Of a stretch of DNA of 64,000 bases, positions 17,260 through 25,616 are shown piece after piece; position 1 is the stretch's first letter; each line of letters starts with the position of its first letter. A model generated the notes under the pieces. It was not told where the DNA came from. It searched no databases and worked only from the letters and a program-made list of their open reading frames with translations. The DNA comes from Polynucleobacter sp. 31A-FELB (GTDB lineage Bacteria; Pseudomonadota; Gammaproteobacteria; Burkholderiales; Burkholderiaceae): NCBI RefSeq assembly GCF_018882405.1, contig NZ_JACVOO010000008.1:27524-91523 (forward strand), in the 5' to 3' direction. Position numbers and translations under genes: made by a program.

Positions 17260-18503
17260 GCCGTGTAATTGCCTTTTGTTTCTTATTACTTGCCTCGGTA
17301 CTGGGCTACATCCACATTGATAGTCGTCCTGCATGGGCACCTTTTGCTAGTATCTACCCAGTTGATATTGCAAATCCAGTCGAGGATTCTCCTGAGTCGC
17401 CTGAAAGTAATAAACCTGCAAAGAATTTAAAAAATGCTGCACCAGTAAAACAGGCGCAACCCAGCTTGAGGACGGATTGGTTGCCCGATACGGGAGCCCC
17501 CTCGGTGCATGCGGCCTCTTTAATTACGCTAAAGGATGGTGCGGTGAGGGCCTTCTGGTTTGCGGGAAGTCGAGAGGGTGCACTAGATGTGGCTATTTAT
17601 ACAGCCGTCTTTGATCCACAGGCATCCAGGTGGAGTGCTCCAACTGTTGTAATGGATAGAGTCAGCGCAGAAAAAGGTTTGTCCCGCTACATTGCTAAAT
17701 TAGGCAACCCCGTTCCAGCCAGAATGGCTGATGGTCGTATGCAGTTATTTTTTGTCACTGTCTCTATTGGGGGTTGGGCAGGCAGTTCCATTTCATCAGT
17801 AATTTCAGATGATGAAGGTTTAACTTGGGGTCAGCCCCAGCGCTTAATTAGCTCTCCACTAATCAATCTCAGCACCTTGGTAAAGTCGCCAGCTATGTTA
17901 TTTACGGATGGGCGACTAGGCTTGCCGGCATATCACGAGTGGATTGGCCGCTTTGGGGAGTTCCTCAGAATTGATGCGAATCGGGTGATTGATAAGCGAC
18001 GCATGAGTTCAGGTAGGGGCGCGATTCAGCCTGTAGTCTTTGCTGATGGACCGCAAGATGCAAGTGCTTTTTTCCGTCAAACTCGGTCCAGCTCTCAACT
18101 AAAACAAATTCCCGTTAGCGAAACCAAGGATGCTGGGCAGTCTTGGGTAGCAACAAAAGATCTCGAGATTCCAAATCCCAATTCAGCTATTGCCGCGCTG
18201 ACTTTGGTTAATGGCACGAGATTGATGGTCCTCAATAATATTGAGGCAGGTCGCTATCGTTTGGTAATGGTTATGCATGAATCCAATTCTGCCCAATGGC
18301 AGGTAATACAAGTGCTTGAAGATGATGAATCTTTAGCTAATGATCAGCGTCGAGAGTTTTCGTATCCATACTTAATTTCTGCCAATGGTGAAGACGCGCA
18401 TCTTGCTTATACCTGGGATAGAAAAAAGATTAGGCATGTTTACTTTCCGGCTGCCTGGTTTAAGCAGGCCGTAAGTAGTCTTAAAGAAAAGGAAGCGCAA
18501 TGA
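17256..18503 (+). CDS. Sialidase-fold / Asp-box (BNR) repeat protein, membrane anchored or exported
   Basis: Protein of 415 residues with an N-terminal hydrophobic segment (VIAFCFLLLASVLGYIHI). A Pro/Ser/Glu-rich linker (about 28-75) leads into a beta-propeller-like domain with Asp-box sequences SDDEGLTWG and TKDAGQSWV. Similar proteins are often annotated as exo-alpha-sialidase. Whether the catalytic Arg triad and Tyr/Glu pair are present cannot be decided by eye. It overlaps both neighbours by 4 bases and so is probably translationally coupled to the glycosyltransferase. Confidence 0.75.
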   Translation: MSRVIAFCFLLLASVLGYIHIDSRPAWAPFASIYPVDIANPVEDSPESPESNKPAKNLKNAAPVKQAQPSLRTDWLPDTGAPSVHAASLITLKDGAVRAFWFAGSREGALDVAIYTAVFDPQASRWSAPTVVMDRVSAEKGLSRYIAKLGNPVPARMADGRMQLFFVTVSIGGWAGSSISSVISDDEGLTWGQPQRLISSPLINLSTLVKSPAMLFTDGRLGLPAYHEWIGRFGEFLRIDANRVIDKRRMSSGRGAIQPVVFADGPQDASAFFRQTRSSSQLKQIPVSETKDAGQSWVATKDLEIPNPNSAIAALTLVNGTRLMVLNNIEAGRYRLVMVMHESNSAQWQVIQVLEDDESLANDQRREFSYPYLISANGEDAHLAYTWDRKKIRHVYFPAAWFKQAVSSLKEKEAQ

Positions 18504-19123
18504 TCGCCTCATATTTACAGCCCATTGCCTTGTTGGAGATGTCGCTTACTTGCGTGGTAGTACTCATTGCGCTTTTGCAAAAGCTGAGTTCAAAAGAGAT
18601 TCCATTTGCAGTACGCATTGTCTTGGCCCTACTATTGACCAACTTGTTTTTCTGGCCGCTAGGAATGTCACTGGAATTGCCTTTATCTGCCTATGTACGG
18701 GGCGTCACTGGTGATCTCAGTATCGTAACCTTGCTCTTGTTGTGGAGCTCGATGCTTCCCTCTGCTAAAAAGACACCGCTTGGATTTAAGGTGCCGCTGG
18801 CACTGATTGCTATTGCGTTTTACCCGTTGGCGCTTGGCTTTGGCATGATGGATCCTTACGCATGGGGTTATGGCTCCATTGGTTTCTTGGTGGCTGTCGT
18901 CCTCTTCGCCATTGTTTGCGGTCTCGCTGGTTGGACTAAGGGTGTTTGGATTTTTTCTTTTGCGATCATTGCCTGGGCAGCGCATTGGCACGAATCAGCA
19001 AACCTTTGGGACTATCTCCTGGATCCTTTCTTGGCTATATGGGCTCTGTTTGCTATCCCCAATGCAATCTATCGCAAGCGTCGTGAGAAGATGCAGTCGG
19101 GCTACCTCTTCAGGGCGGGCTGA
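18500..19123 (+). CDS. Hypothetical integral membrane protein
   Basis: Protein of 207 residues made mostly of about six or seven hydrophobic helices, with a short basic C terminus (YRKRREKMQSGYLFRAG). No known family was recognised. It overlaps the Asp-box gene by 4 bases and ends 38 bases before a strong bidirectional terminator, closing the three-gene unit. By context it may work with the ArnT-like enzyme, for example in lipid-carrier handling, but nothing in the sequence proves this. Confidence 0.7.
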   Translation: MIASYLQPIALLEMSLTCVVVLIALLQKLSSKEIPFAVRIVLALLLTNLFFWPLGMSLELPLSAYVRGVTGDLSIVTLLLLWSSMLPSAKKTPLGFKVPLALIAIAFYPLALGFGMMDPYAWGYGSIGFLVAVVLFAIVCGLAGWTKGVWIFSFAIIAWAAHWHESANLWDYLLDPFLAIWALFAIPNAIYRKRREKMQSGYLFRAG

Positions 19124-19161
19124 TTATTTCCATCCAATTTACTCAGTGAATTTTAGGTAAG

Positions 19162-19190
19162 AAAAAAGCCAGCAGATCGCTGGCTTTTTT
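19162..19190. terminator. Bidirectional intrinsic terminator
   Basis: GCCAGC-AGATC-GCTGGC stem-loop with six A before and six T after. It serves the plus-strand glycan cluster and the minus-strand Bug-receptor unit. Confidence 0.92.
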
Positions 19191-19209
19191 GTTTAATGCT
19201 ATTCCGGAA

Positions 19210-20202
19210 TTAATCTGGAATATTTGCTTTACGAATGACTGGACCCCAGACGTTGATTTCTTTCTCAAGGTGATCCTTGAGACCCTTGGAGGATACTTTC
19301 TCCATTGGCACGATATCGATGTTGGCATCGTTCAAACGTTTTTGAACGTCAGGAGAATTCAATGCTTTCTTCAGAGCAGCATTGATTTTGTCCTGGATTG
19401 GCTGTGGAACGCCTTTTGGAACATACACACCATGCCAAACTTTCACCTCAAAGCCTTTGAGGCCTTGTTCGTTCAAGGTTGGTACGTTTGGAATTGCTGG
19501 CAAACGTTTCATAGTTGTTGTACCGAACGCTTTTACACGGCCATCCTTGATGTAAGGAATAGTTTGTGTAGTTTGGTCGCACAAGAGGTCAACCTGTCCA
19601 CCCAAGAGGTCGGTCAAAGCAGGGCCGGTACCTTTGTATGGAATGTTGGTCAGTTTGATGCCCATACGGCTTTGGAACAATAGACCGCACAACTGAGATA
19701 CTGCGCCAGGACCGGCGTTAGCCATTGTTACTTTTGAGCCATTAGCCTTGATATAGGCTTCGAGCTCTTTAAAGTTATTTGCAGGCAAATCTTTTTTACC
19801 TAGCAAAACCATTGGCACATCAGCAACTTGGCCGATGTAATCAAAGCTAGTCATTGGGTCATAGGGGAGTTTGTCATACAGCGCATTTGCTGTAGCCATA
19901 CCCATGTGGTGAATGTACATTGTGTATCCATCGGGAGCTGCGCGAGCTACCTTAGTGGAGGCAATCGTGCCACCAGCACCAGGAACGTTCTCAACCACCA
20001 CTGTTTGACCTAAAGCTTGACCCATTGGCACTGCAATTAAGCGTGCGATAGAGTCAGTTGGGCCACCAGCAGCAAATGGAACAATTAATTGAATGGATTT
20101 TGTAGGCCAATCCTTTTGGGCGGATGCAATATTGCTACCCAATAAAGTGCTGGCGCTAACAACCGCAGCAATACCAGCGAAAAGGGTTTTCTTTAATTTC
20201 AT
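19210..20202 (-). CDS. Bug family tripartite tricarboxylate (TTT) substrate-binding protein
   Basis: Periplasmic receptor of 330 residues. It has a Sec signal (LFAGIAAVVSASTLLGSNIASAQ) followed by the Bug hallmark KSIQLIVPFAAGGPTDSIARLIA and a second conserved region FDYIGQVADVPMVLLGKKDLP. Bug proteins bind carboxylates or other small polar molecules and normally serve TctAB permeases, which are not present here. It is the last gene of a minus-strand run with citE-like, prpD-like and dehydratase genes, suggesting that it captures the carboxylate that they degrade. Confidence 0.9.
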   Translation of the reverse strand: MKLKKTLFAGIAAVVSASTLLGSNIASAQKDWPTKSIQLIVPFAAGGPTDSIARLIAVPMGQALGQTVVVENVPGAGGTIASTKVARAAPDGYTMYIHHMGMATANALYDKLPYDPMTSFDYIGQVADVPMVLLGKKDLPANNFKELEAYIKANGSKVTMANAGPGAVSQLCGLLFQSRMGIKLTNIPYKGTGPALTDLLGGQVDLLCDQTTQTIPYIKDGRVKAFGTTTMKRLPAIPNVPTLNEQGLKGFEVKVWHGVYVPKGVPQPIQDKINAALKKALNSPDVQKRLNDANIDIVPMEKVSSKGLKDHLEKEINVWGPVIRKANIPD

Positions 20203-20261
20203 TTATGTCTCCGTTAATGTGTAATGCATGCTAATTTTGCCACTTTTAAACACTATCGGCT

Positions 20262-21107
20262 TTAGGGTTTACCAGCAAGTGCAAGTGTTCTTTGGGCTAA
20301 TAAAACTACTGGCCGATCAATCATGCGGCCATCTAATTTGACTGCGCCACCTTTGGATGCCTTGTCAGCTTCAATCACGCGATGCGCCCAAGAGATCTCT
20401 GCGGCTGTAGGCATAAAGGAATCCTTAACCAAGGAAACCTGTTTTGGATGAATACACAGCTTGCCTCCGAACCCCATTCGTTTAGCGCGCTCTGCATCTT
20501 CAGTAATGCGCTCAATATTGTCTGTAGAAGGAGTAACCCCATCAATTGGAGGGGCAATCTGAGCTAAGCGCGAGGCCAACACAATCTGAAAGCGGGCAGT
20601 TTGCAATTCAGTTTCTTGTGCATCACACACCATTCCTAAGTCAGCCTGCAAATCAATATTGCCCAATGCCAGACGCAACACCTGTTCAGAGTTTGCGATC
20701 TCATTAAGGCGATCAAGGCCGATGGCGGTTTCAATCATCGGAATGATTGCTGTATTTGGCAGGATTTGTGCTGCACCATTAATTTGGTCGAGAGATTCAC
20801 TTTTCGGAATGAGTAAGCAGGCAGCATCTAATTCTTGGACCAAGATGAGGTCAGCAGCATAAAAGCGACTACCAGGAGAATTTGAGCGAATGATTAGGCG
20901 CTTTTTTTGTTCTGCAGTAAATGTAGGCCAAGCAGTACGTATAGCTGCGCGGGCAGATTCTTTGTCTTCCTCGGCTACGGCATCTTCTAAATCGATGATG
21001 ACGCCATCGGCACCACTATCCAAAGCTTTTATAAAACGTTCTGGGCGCGTGCCCGGAACAAATAAGAAGGTGCTGCTAAAGCCGATGGGTGTATCAAGTG
21101 GATTCAT
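20262..21107 (-). CDS. HpcH/HpaI (CitE-like) acyl-CoA lyase
   Basis: TIM-barrel lyase of 281 residues. It shows FVPGTRPERFIKALDSGADGVIIDLEDAV at the start, LALGNIDLQADLGM in the middle and GFGGKLCIHPKQV near the end, as in CitE-like enzymes. No CitD or CitF gene is nearby, so this is not citrate lyase itself. Stand-alone relatives are malyl-CoA, beta-methylmalyl-CoA or citramalyl-CoA lyases. With a mesaconyl/itaconyl-CoA hydratase-like gene in the same run, a citramalyl-CoA lyase role is plausible but inferred. Confidence 0.85.
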   Translation of the reverse strand: MNPLDTPIGFSSTFLFVPGTRPERFIKALDSGADGVIIDLEDAVAEEDKESARAAIRTAWPTFTAEQKKRLIIRSNSPGSRFYAADLILVQELDAACLLIPKSESLDQINGAAQILPNTAIIPMIETAIGLDRLNEIANSEQVLRLALGNIDLQADLGMVCDAQETELQTARFQIVLASRLAQIAPPIDGVTPSTDNIERITEDAERAKRMGFGGKLCIHPKQVSLVKDSFMPTAAEISWAHRVIEADKASKGGAVKLDGRMIDRPVVLLAQRTLALAGKP

Positions 21108-21158
21108 ATGTGTGGCTTTGTTAAGTGTGAAACAAAAAAGAAAATATGCAATTGAGAA

Positions 21159-22529
21159 TTACGAGACCAATCTTCCAATCTTGGACTGCTTACGAATATT
21201 CCACAAGCGTTCAATGGCAACACTCATCTCGCTTGGCGTTGCACCACCGCTAAATGCGGCAAGGCGCATGGCTTTATCCGTAATTTCAGCGCGACTGAGG
21301 GTATTACCAGGGTCGCCCTTAGGCTCATCAATGCGACCTTCTAATACTTCGCCATTATTTAAATAGACTTTGACTTTGCCAATCCAGCGTTGAGGATAGG
21401 CACCATCCACTTCTGGATCTAAAGTCATGGTGACGCGATCTCGAAACGCGCAAATTGCTTGATCATGAAAATGTTGATCGAATTCTTGCAGACCGGCAAA
21501 TTGATAATGGGCAATCAATGCGAGTACCGTCCCCATTGAGAATTTGGATTGATGCACCGTTGCGGGCTCTGTAACTGGGCCAAGTACATCGATTGCACCT
21601 TGGTGAACCAGCGTTTCTACTTTAGCGATATCACTGGGTTGGAGTTGGTGCGCTAGCATGACTTGTAATAAAGCATCTGCAGCGGGGTGGGTATGACGAC
21701 ATGAGGCGTGATATTTAAAGCTGGTCTCCGCAATAGTCCAGCGACTACCTAATCGATCAATCAACTTGCTAGGGTCTGCATCGCTCGACATGCCGGCAGC
21801 TAAACCTTGCTTTCCTTCTAGGATATGTTCCGCACCAGTAAAACCAGATTGCGCTAAGTATGCAGACATCAAGCCAGTAGAGGCGGCGTGCGCGGTATGT
21901 AATTGCTTGGAGTCAGCGGCATCACGTAGAAATTCCCAAAGACCAGCGGATTGCGTTCCCGCAGAACCAAAAGCGTGCAACATTTGGGTAGGATTCAATT
22001 TAAGTAAATGACCCACAGCTGCCGCCGCCGCCAAGGTACCCGCAGTACCCGTCGTGTGAAATATCTTGTAATGCGAGCGACCTAGAAATTCACCAACCCG
22101 AATACCGACTTCATAACCAGCAACAGCCGCAACCAACAGATCTTCACCTGAGGCGCCAATCGTTTGCGCTGTCGCTAATGCTGCAGGAAATACCACGGTG
22201 GCTGGATGAAATACAGAACCATTGTGGACATCATCTTGCTCAGCAACGTGTGATGCTGCTGCATTAGCAAGCGCGGCCAAGAAGGGGCTTGAGTTGGCTC
22301 GCTTAATCAGAATTTCTGCAGAGCCAGGATTGGCAGCATTAAAGCCGCCCATGTTTTGCGCAAACTGCGTAATCGTTTCTACTGGACGCGATCCTTTGCC
22401 AGCAATTGCTGAGCCAAACCAATCGACTAATAAATCTTCCGTGCGGGCAATCACCTCTTCAGGAATATCGCCAATCTTTAATTCTGAAGCAAATGTAGCT
22501 AAGGCCTTGGATGCGTGCGGGGTCGTCAT
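21159..22529 (-). CDS. MmgE/PrpD family protein
   Basis: Protein of 456 residues in the family that contains 2-methylcitrate dehydratase, cis-aconitate decarboxylase and other carboxylate lyases. Conserved pieces are HVAEQDDVHNGSVFHPATVV (Asp/His active-site loop), HYKIFHTTGTAGTLAAAAAVG and DSKQLHTAHAASTG (putative catalytic Lys). The start is 13 bases after the dehydratase stop. No methylcitrate synthase or lyase is present, so a propionate role is not favoured. A substrate of the C5/C6 carboxylate type is likely. Confidence 0.87.
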   Translation of the reverse strand: MTTPHASKALATFASELKIGDIPEEVIARTEDLLVDWFGSAIAGKGSRPVETITQFAQNMGGFNAANPGSAEILIKRANSSPFLAALANAAASHVAEQDDVHNGSVFHPATVVFPAALATAQTIGASGEDLLVAAVAGYEVGIRVGEFLGRSHYKIFHTTGTAGTLAAAAAVGHLLKLNPTQMLHAFGSAGTQSAGLWEFLRDAADSKQLHTAHAASTGLMSAYLAQSGFTGAEHILEGKQGLAAGMSSDADPSKLIDRLGSRWTIAETSFKYHASCRHTHPAADALLQVMLAHQLQPSDIAKVETLVHQGAIDVLGPVTEPATVHQSKFSMGTVLALIAHYQFAGLQEFDQHFHDQAICAFRDRVTMTLDPEVDGAYPQRWIGKVKVYLNNGEVLEGRIDEPKGDPGNTLSRAEITDKAMRLAAFSGGATPSEMSVAIERLWNIRKQSKIGRLVS

Positions 22530-22542
22530 GACTAAATAAGCC

Positions 22543-23427
22543 CTAAGCTAAAACTGCAGTGGCTTGCATGGTGAGCCAGCCTTCGTGATCTTCCGCCCAA
22601 ATGGAAATGGTTTTTCCAGAAGGATCTTTCTCTAGATCAGGCTTGGCACTCACCTTAAATACGTTGATATCAAAAGTAGGGCGTATAGCGCGGAACTCAA
22701 AACTCTTTAGTCTGCAACCTGGAATACTTTGACGTACCAGGTCTACTAACAGGGTGGCGATTAAGGGGCCATGAACAATTAAGCCGGGGTAGCCTTCTAC
22801 TTCAGTAACGTATTTGCGATCGTAATGAATACGATGACCGTTAAATGTCAGGGCCGAGTAGCGAAATAGCAAAACATCATCCGGGGTAATTGTTTTGGAC
22901 CAAGTGGCTCCAGTAGGTGCCGGCGTTGGCGCAACCGGCTTATCGTCTAGACCGGGAGCATCGCGATACACGATGTCATGCTCTTCAATTAAAGCCAAAC
23001 CATTTTGATTGGAGATCGTATGCTTAACTAGTACAAAAATGAGATCACCAGTGCGACCAGCTTTGTGTGTAACAGATTCAATTCTGGAGACGCGTTCGAT
23101 CTCATCACCAACTGAGAGAGGCGCTAGCCATTGAACTCGACTACCTGCCCACATTCGACGTGGCAGTGGAACGGGCGGTAAAAATCCGCCACGCTTAGGG
23201 TGGCCATCAGGACCGATTTCAGATTGAAGGGCGCACGGCAAGAAGTAAAGCCAATGCCACAACTCTGGAAGAAAGGTTCCATCATTTGGAGCAGGGTCAG
23301 GCCGATCAAGTGTTGCTGATAAAGCCCTGACAGATGCTGCGGTGACGATGTCTTGAAGGGTTTCGGTTTTGCCGAGCCATTCTTGGAGATGGGTGATGGT
23401 TTGAGGTTCGATTCGCATAAGTTCCAT
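22543..23427 (-). CDS. FAS1-like/MaoC acyl-CoA hydratase (itaconyl- or mesaconyl-CoA hydratase-like)
   Basis: Protein of 294 residues with a double hot-dog layout. The N-terminal half holds LPELWHWLYFLPCALQSEIGPDGHPKRGG and PLPRRMWAGSR, typical of mesaconyl-C4-CoA hydratase relatives. The C-terminal half holds DVLLFRYSALTFNGHRIHYDRKY, the R-hydratase motif region with its catalytic Asp/His. These enzymes add or remove water on branched unsaturated C5 acyl-CoA esters. The ATG at 23427 gives MELMRIEPQTI; an inner Met at codon 4 is an alternative start. Next to a CitE-like lyase, it resembles the hydratase-lyase pair of itaconate degradation. Confidence 0.82.
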   Translation of the reverse strand: MELMRIEPQTITHLQEWLGKTETLQDIVTAASVRALSATLDRPDPAPNDGTFLPELWHWLYFLPCALQSEIGPDGHPKRGGFLPPVPLPRRMWAGSRVQWLAPLSVGDEIERVSRIESVTHKAGRTGDLIFVLVKHTISNQNGLALIEEHDIVYRDAPGLDDKPVAPTPAPTGATWSKTITPDDVLLFRYSALTFNGHRIHYDRKYVTEVEGYPGLIVHGPLIATLLVDLVRQSIPGCRLKSFEFRAIRPTFDINVFKVSAKPDLEKDPSGKTISIWAEDHEGWLTMQATAVLA

Positions 23428-23458
23428 TATGCCAATTCCAGCCTGAAATGCGACGGAG

Positions 23459-24784
23459 CTAGATCAATAAACTCGCTAGCAAATAACTAAGTAAGCCGGC
23501 CAGCGCTGAGCCAGTTAGTACGCTAATCACACCTTTTTGAAACCGAAAGAGCGCTAAACCTGCAAGCGCGGTGATAGCAATTGAGATCCAAGAGATTGAG
23601 CCACCAAGACCATGGGGAAAAAAGACGTGATAAGCAAAGAAGAGGCCCAGGTTAGCGATAACGCCAACTACTGCGGCAGAGATTGCGGTTAGGGGCGCAG
23701 TAAAGCTGATCTTGCCATGAGTGGATTCAATCAGTGGGCCACCAACGAGCACTAGGAAAAATGAAGGCAGAAAAGTAAACCAGGTTGCCACACAGGCCCC
23801 AATCACCCCAAACCAAAATGGATTGCTGTAGCCGATCAAATGCTGAATGTGGCCAGCCAGGTAGCCAACAAAAGCCACCACCATGATGAGCGGTCCCGGA
23901 GTGGTTTCACCAAGGGCCAAGCCATCCATCATTTGGCCGGCGCTAAGCCAATGGAATTGATCCACAGCACCCTGGTAGACGTAGGGCAGAACAGCATAAG
24001 CACCGCCAAAGGTCAGGAAGGCGGCTTTAGTAAAGAACCAGGCAATTTGTGGATAGAGTGTTTTCCAGCCAAACGCAAGTGTTAAGGCAAAAAACGGAAT
24101 CAACCAGAGTGCTGTAACGGTTGAAATCTGCAATACCAATTTCCTCTTAGAGAATTTGGCATGCTCTGGAGTTGGGGTGTGATCATCGATCAGTGCAGCA
24201 GCATGAGTTCCACTCGCATTACTGTGAGAAGTAACTTGCTGGAAATATTCTGGGTAACGTTTGCCACCCCAAATACCTATTAAGGCGGCAACGATGACAA
24301 TAATCGGGAAAGCAAGGTTAAAAATAAAGATCGCCAGAAAGGATCCGAGCGCAATCCAACGTAGTGCTTGATTGTGAATCGTGCGCTTACCAATACGGAC
24401 TGCAGCGTGGAGGACGATGGCAGTAACTGCAGGTTTAATGCCAAAGAAAATCGCGGCAATCCAAGGCACTTGGCCAAAGGTGAGGTAGACCCAAGATAGG
24501 CCAATCAAAATAAAGAGAGATGGGAGAACAAAGAGGGTGCCTGCTAAGACGCCACCCCAGGTGCGGTGCATGAGCCAGCCAATATAAGTCACCAACTGTT
24601 GGGCTTCAGGACCGGGCAAAAGCATGCAATAGTTCAGTGCATGTAAAAAGCGCCGCTCGGAAATCCAGCGACGCTTCTCAACAAGCTCTTGGTGGAGGAC
24701 TGCGATTTGTCCTGCAGGTCCACCAAAGCTAATAAAGCCTAGCTTGGCCCAAAACATCAGGGCCTCGCGCAGTGGAACGCTCAA
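23459..24784 (-). CDS. chrA: Chromate transporter family protein, two-domain ChrA
   Basis: Membrane protein of 441 residues containing two CHR domains: the first from GFISFGGPAGQIAVLHQE with the CMLLPGPEAQQL motif, the second from AAFLTFGGAYAVLPYV with ALGETTPGPLIMVVAFVGY. Long two-domain ChrA proteins extrude chromate in Cupriavidus and Pseudomonas. A sulfate-like or unknown substrate is possible in other hosts. Its start overlaps the fabI stop by 4 bases, an unusual pairing with a fatty-acid gene. Confidence 0.9.
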   Translation of the reverse strand: MSVPLREALMFWAKLGFISFGGPAGQIAVLHQELVEKRRWISERRFLHALNYCMLLPGPEAQQLVTYIGWLMHRTWGGVLAGTLFVLPSLFILIGLSWVYLTFGQVPWIAAIFFGIKPAVTAIVLHAAVRIGKRTIHNQALRWIALGSFLAIFIFNLAFPIIVIVAALIGIWGGKRYPEYFQQVTSHSNASGTHAAALIDDHTPTPEHAKFSKRKLVLQISTVTALWLIPFFALTLAFGWKTLYPQIAWFFTKAAFLTFGGAYAVLPYVYQGAVDQFHWLSAGQMMDGLALGETTPGPLIMVVAFVGYLAGHIQHLIGYSNPFWFGVIGACVATWFTFLPSFFLVLVGGPLIESTHGKISFTAPLTAISAAVVGVIANLGLFFAYHVFFPHGLGGSISWISIAITALAGLALFRFQKGVISVLTGSALAGLLSYLLASLLI

Positions 24785-25566
24785 ACTTCTTCCATTCCAC
24801 CAACAACTTGGCTAAAGCCGTTATCTACATAAATGATTTCAGCGGTGATACCGTTTGCCAAATCAGATAATAAGAATGCAGCTGTATTGCCAACATCATC
24901 AATAGTCACATTGCGACGCATTGGTGCAGTTTGCTCAACGGCCTCCAAAATCTTGCCAAAGCCTTTAATACCGGCAGCAGCCAAGGTTTTGATTGGGCCA
25001 GCAGAGATGCCGTTAGCACGAATACCTTTAGGTCCGACTGAGCCGGCGATATAACGTACCGAGGCTTCTAGTGAGGCTTTAGCAAGACCCATAGTGTTGT
25101 AGTTAGGGACATTCTTCATTGAACCCAAGTAAGTGAGGGTCAGCAATGAAGACTTATCGCGCAACATTGGGAGAGCTTCTTTTGCCATTGCTGGGAAGCT
25201 ATATGCAGAAATGTCATGAGCGATTTTGAAGCCTTCACGAGAAAGGCCTTCTAAAAAGTCGCCAGCAATCGCTTCGCGCGGTGCAAAGCCAATTGCGTGA
25301 ACAAAGCCATCAAACTGAGGCCAAGTTTTTGCCAAATCCTTAAACAGGGCAGAAATCTGCTCATCGCTGCCAACATCGCAGTCAAAAATCAAGTCGGTAT
25401 TGAATTCTTTGGCGAAATCGACAATGCGGTCTTTGAAGCGCTCACCAACGTAGGTAAAGGCCAGTTCAGCCCCTTCGCGGTGACATGCCTTGGCTATGCC
25501 ATAGGCAATCGAGCGGTTAGAAAGAAGGCCGGTAATCAGAATTTTTTTGCCAGCGAGAAAGCCCAT
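24781..25566 (-). CDS. fabI: Enoyl-[acyl-carrier-protein] reductase (NADH)
   Basis: SDR enzyme of 261 residues that reduces enoyl-ACP in the last step of each fatty-acid elongation cycle. The cofactor site ITGLLSNRSIAYGIAKA is at 11-27. The catalytic residues Tyr146, Tyr156 and Lys163 fall at the same numbers as in E. coli FabI (LTYLGS, PNYNTMGLAKAS). First gene of the minus-strand run fabI-chrA-hydratase-prpD-citE-bug. It is divergent from yejA with only about 50 bases between the ATGs. Confidence 0.95.
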   Translation of the reverse strand: MGFLAGKKILITGLLSNRSIAYGIAKACHREGAELAFTYVGERFKDRIVDFAKEFNTDLIFDCDVGSDEQISALFKDLAKTWPQFDGFVHAIGFAPREAIAGDFLEGLSREGFKIAHDISAYSFPAMAKEALPMLRDKSSLLTLTYLGSMKNVPNYNTMGLAKASLEASVRYIAGSVGPKGIRANGISAGPIKTLAAAGIKGFGKILEAVEQTAPMRRNVTIDDVGNTAAFLLSDLANGITAEIIYVDNGFSQVVGGMEEV

Positions 25567-25616
25567 ATCGTGTCCTTTGCTTCAAATGTGGTTTGCTATC
25601 TACAATTGTTGCATAT

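Noticed and set aside
20262..21107. Citrate lyase beta subunit (citE)
   Set aside because: No citD, citF, citC or citX gene is present, so a stand-alone acyl-CoA lyase is more likely.
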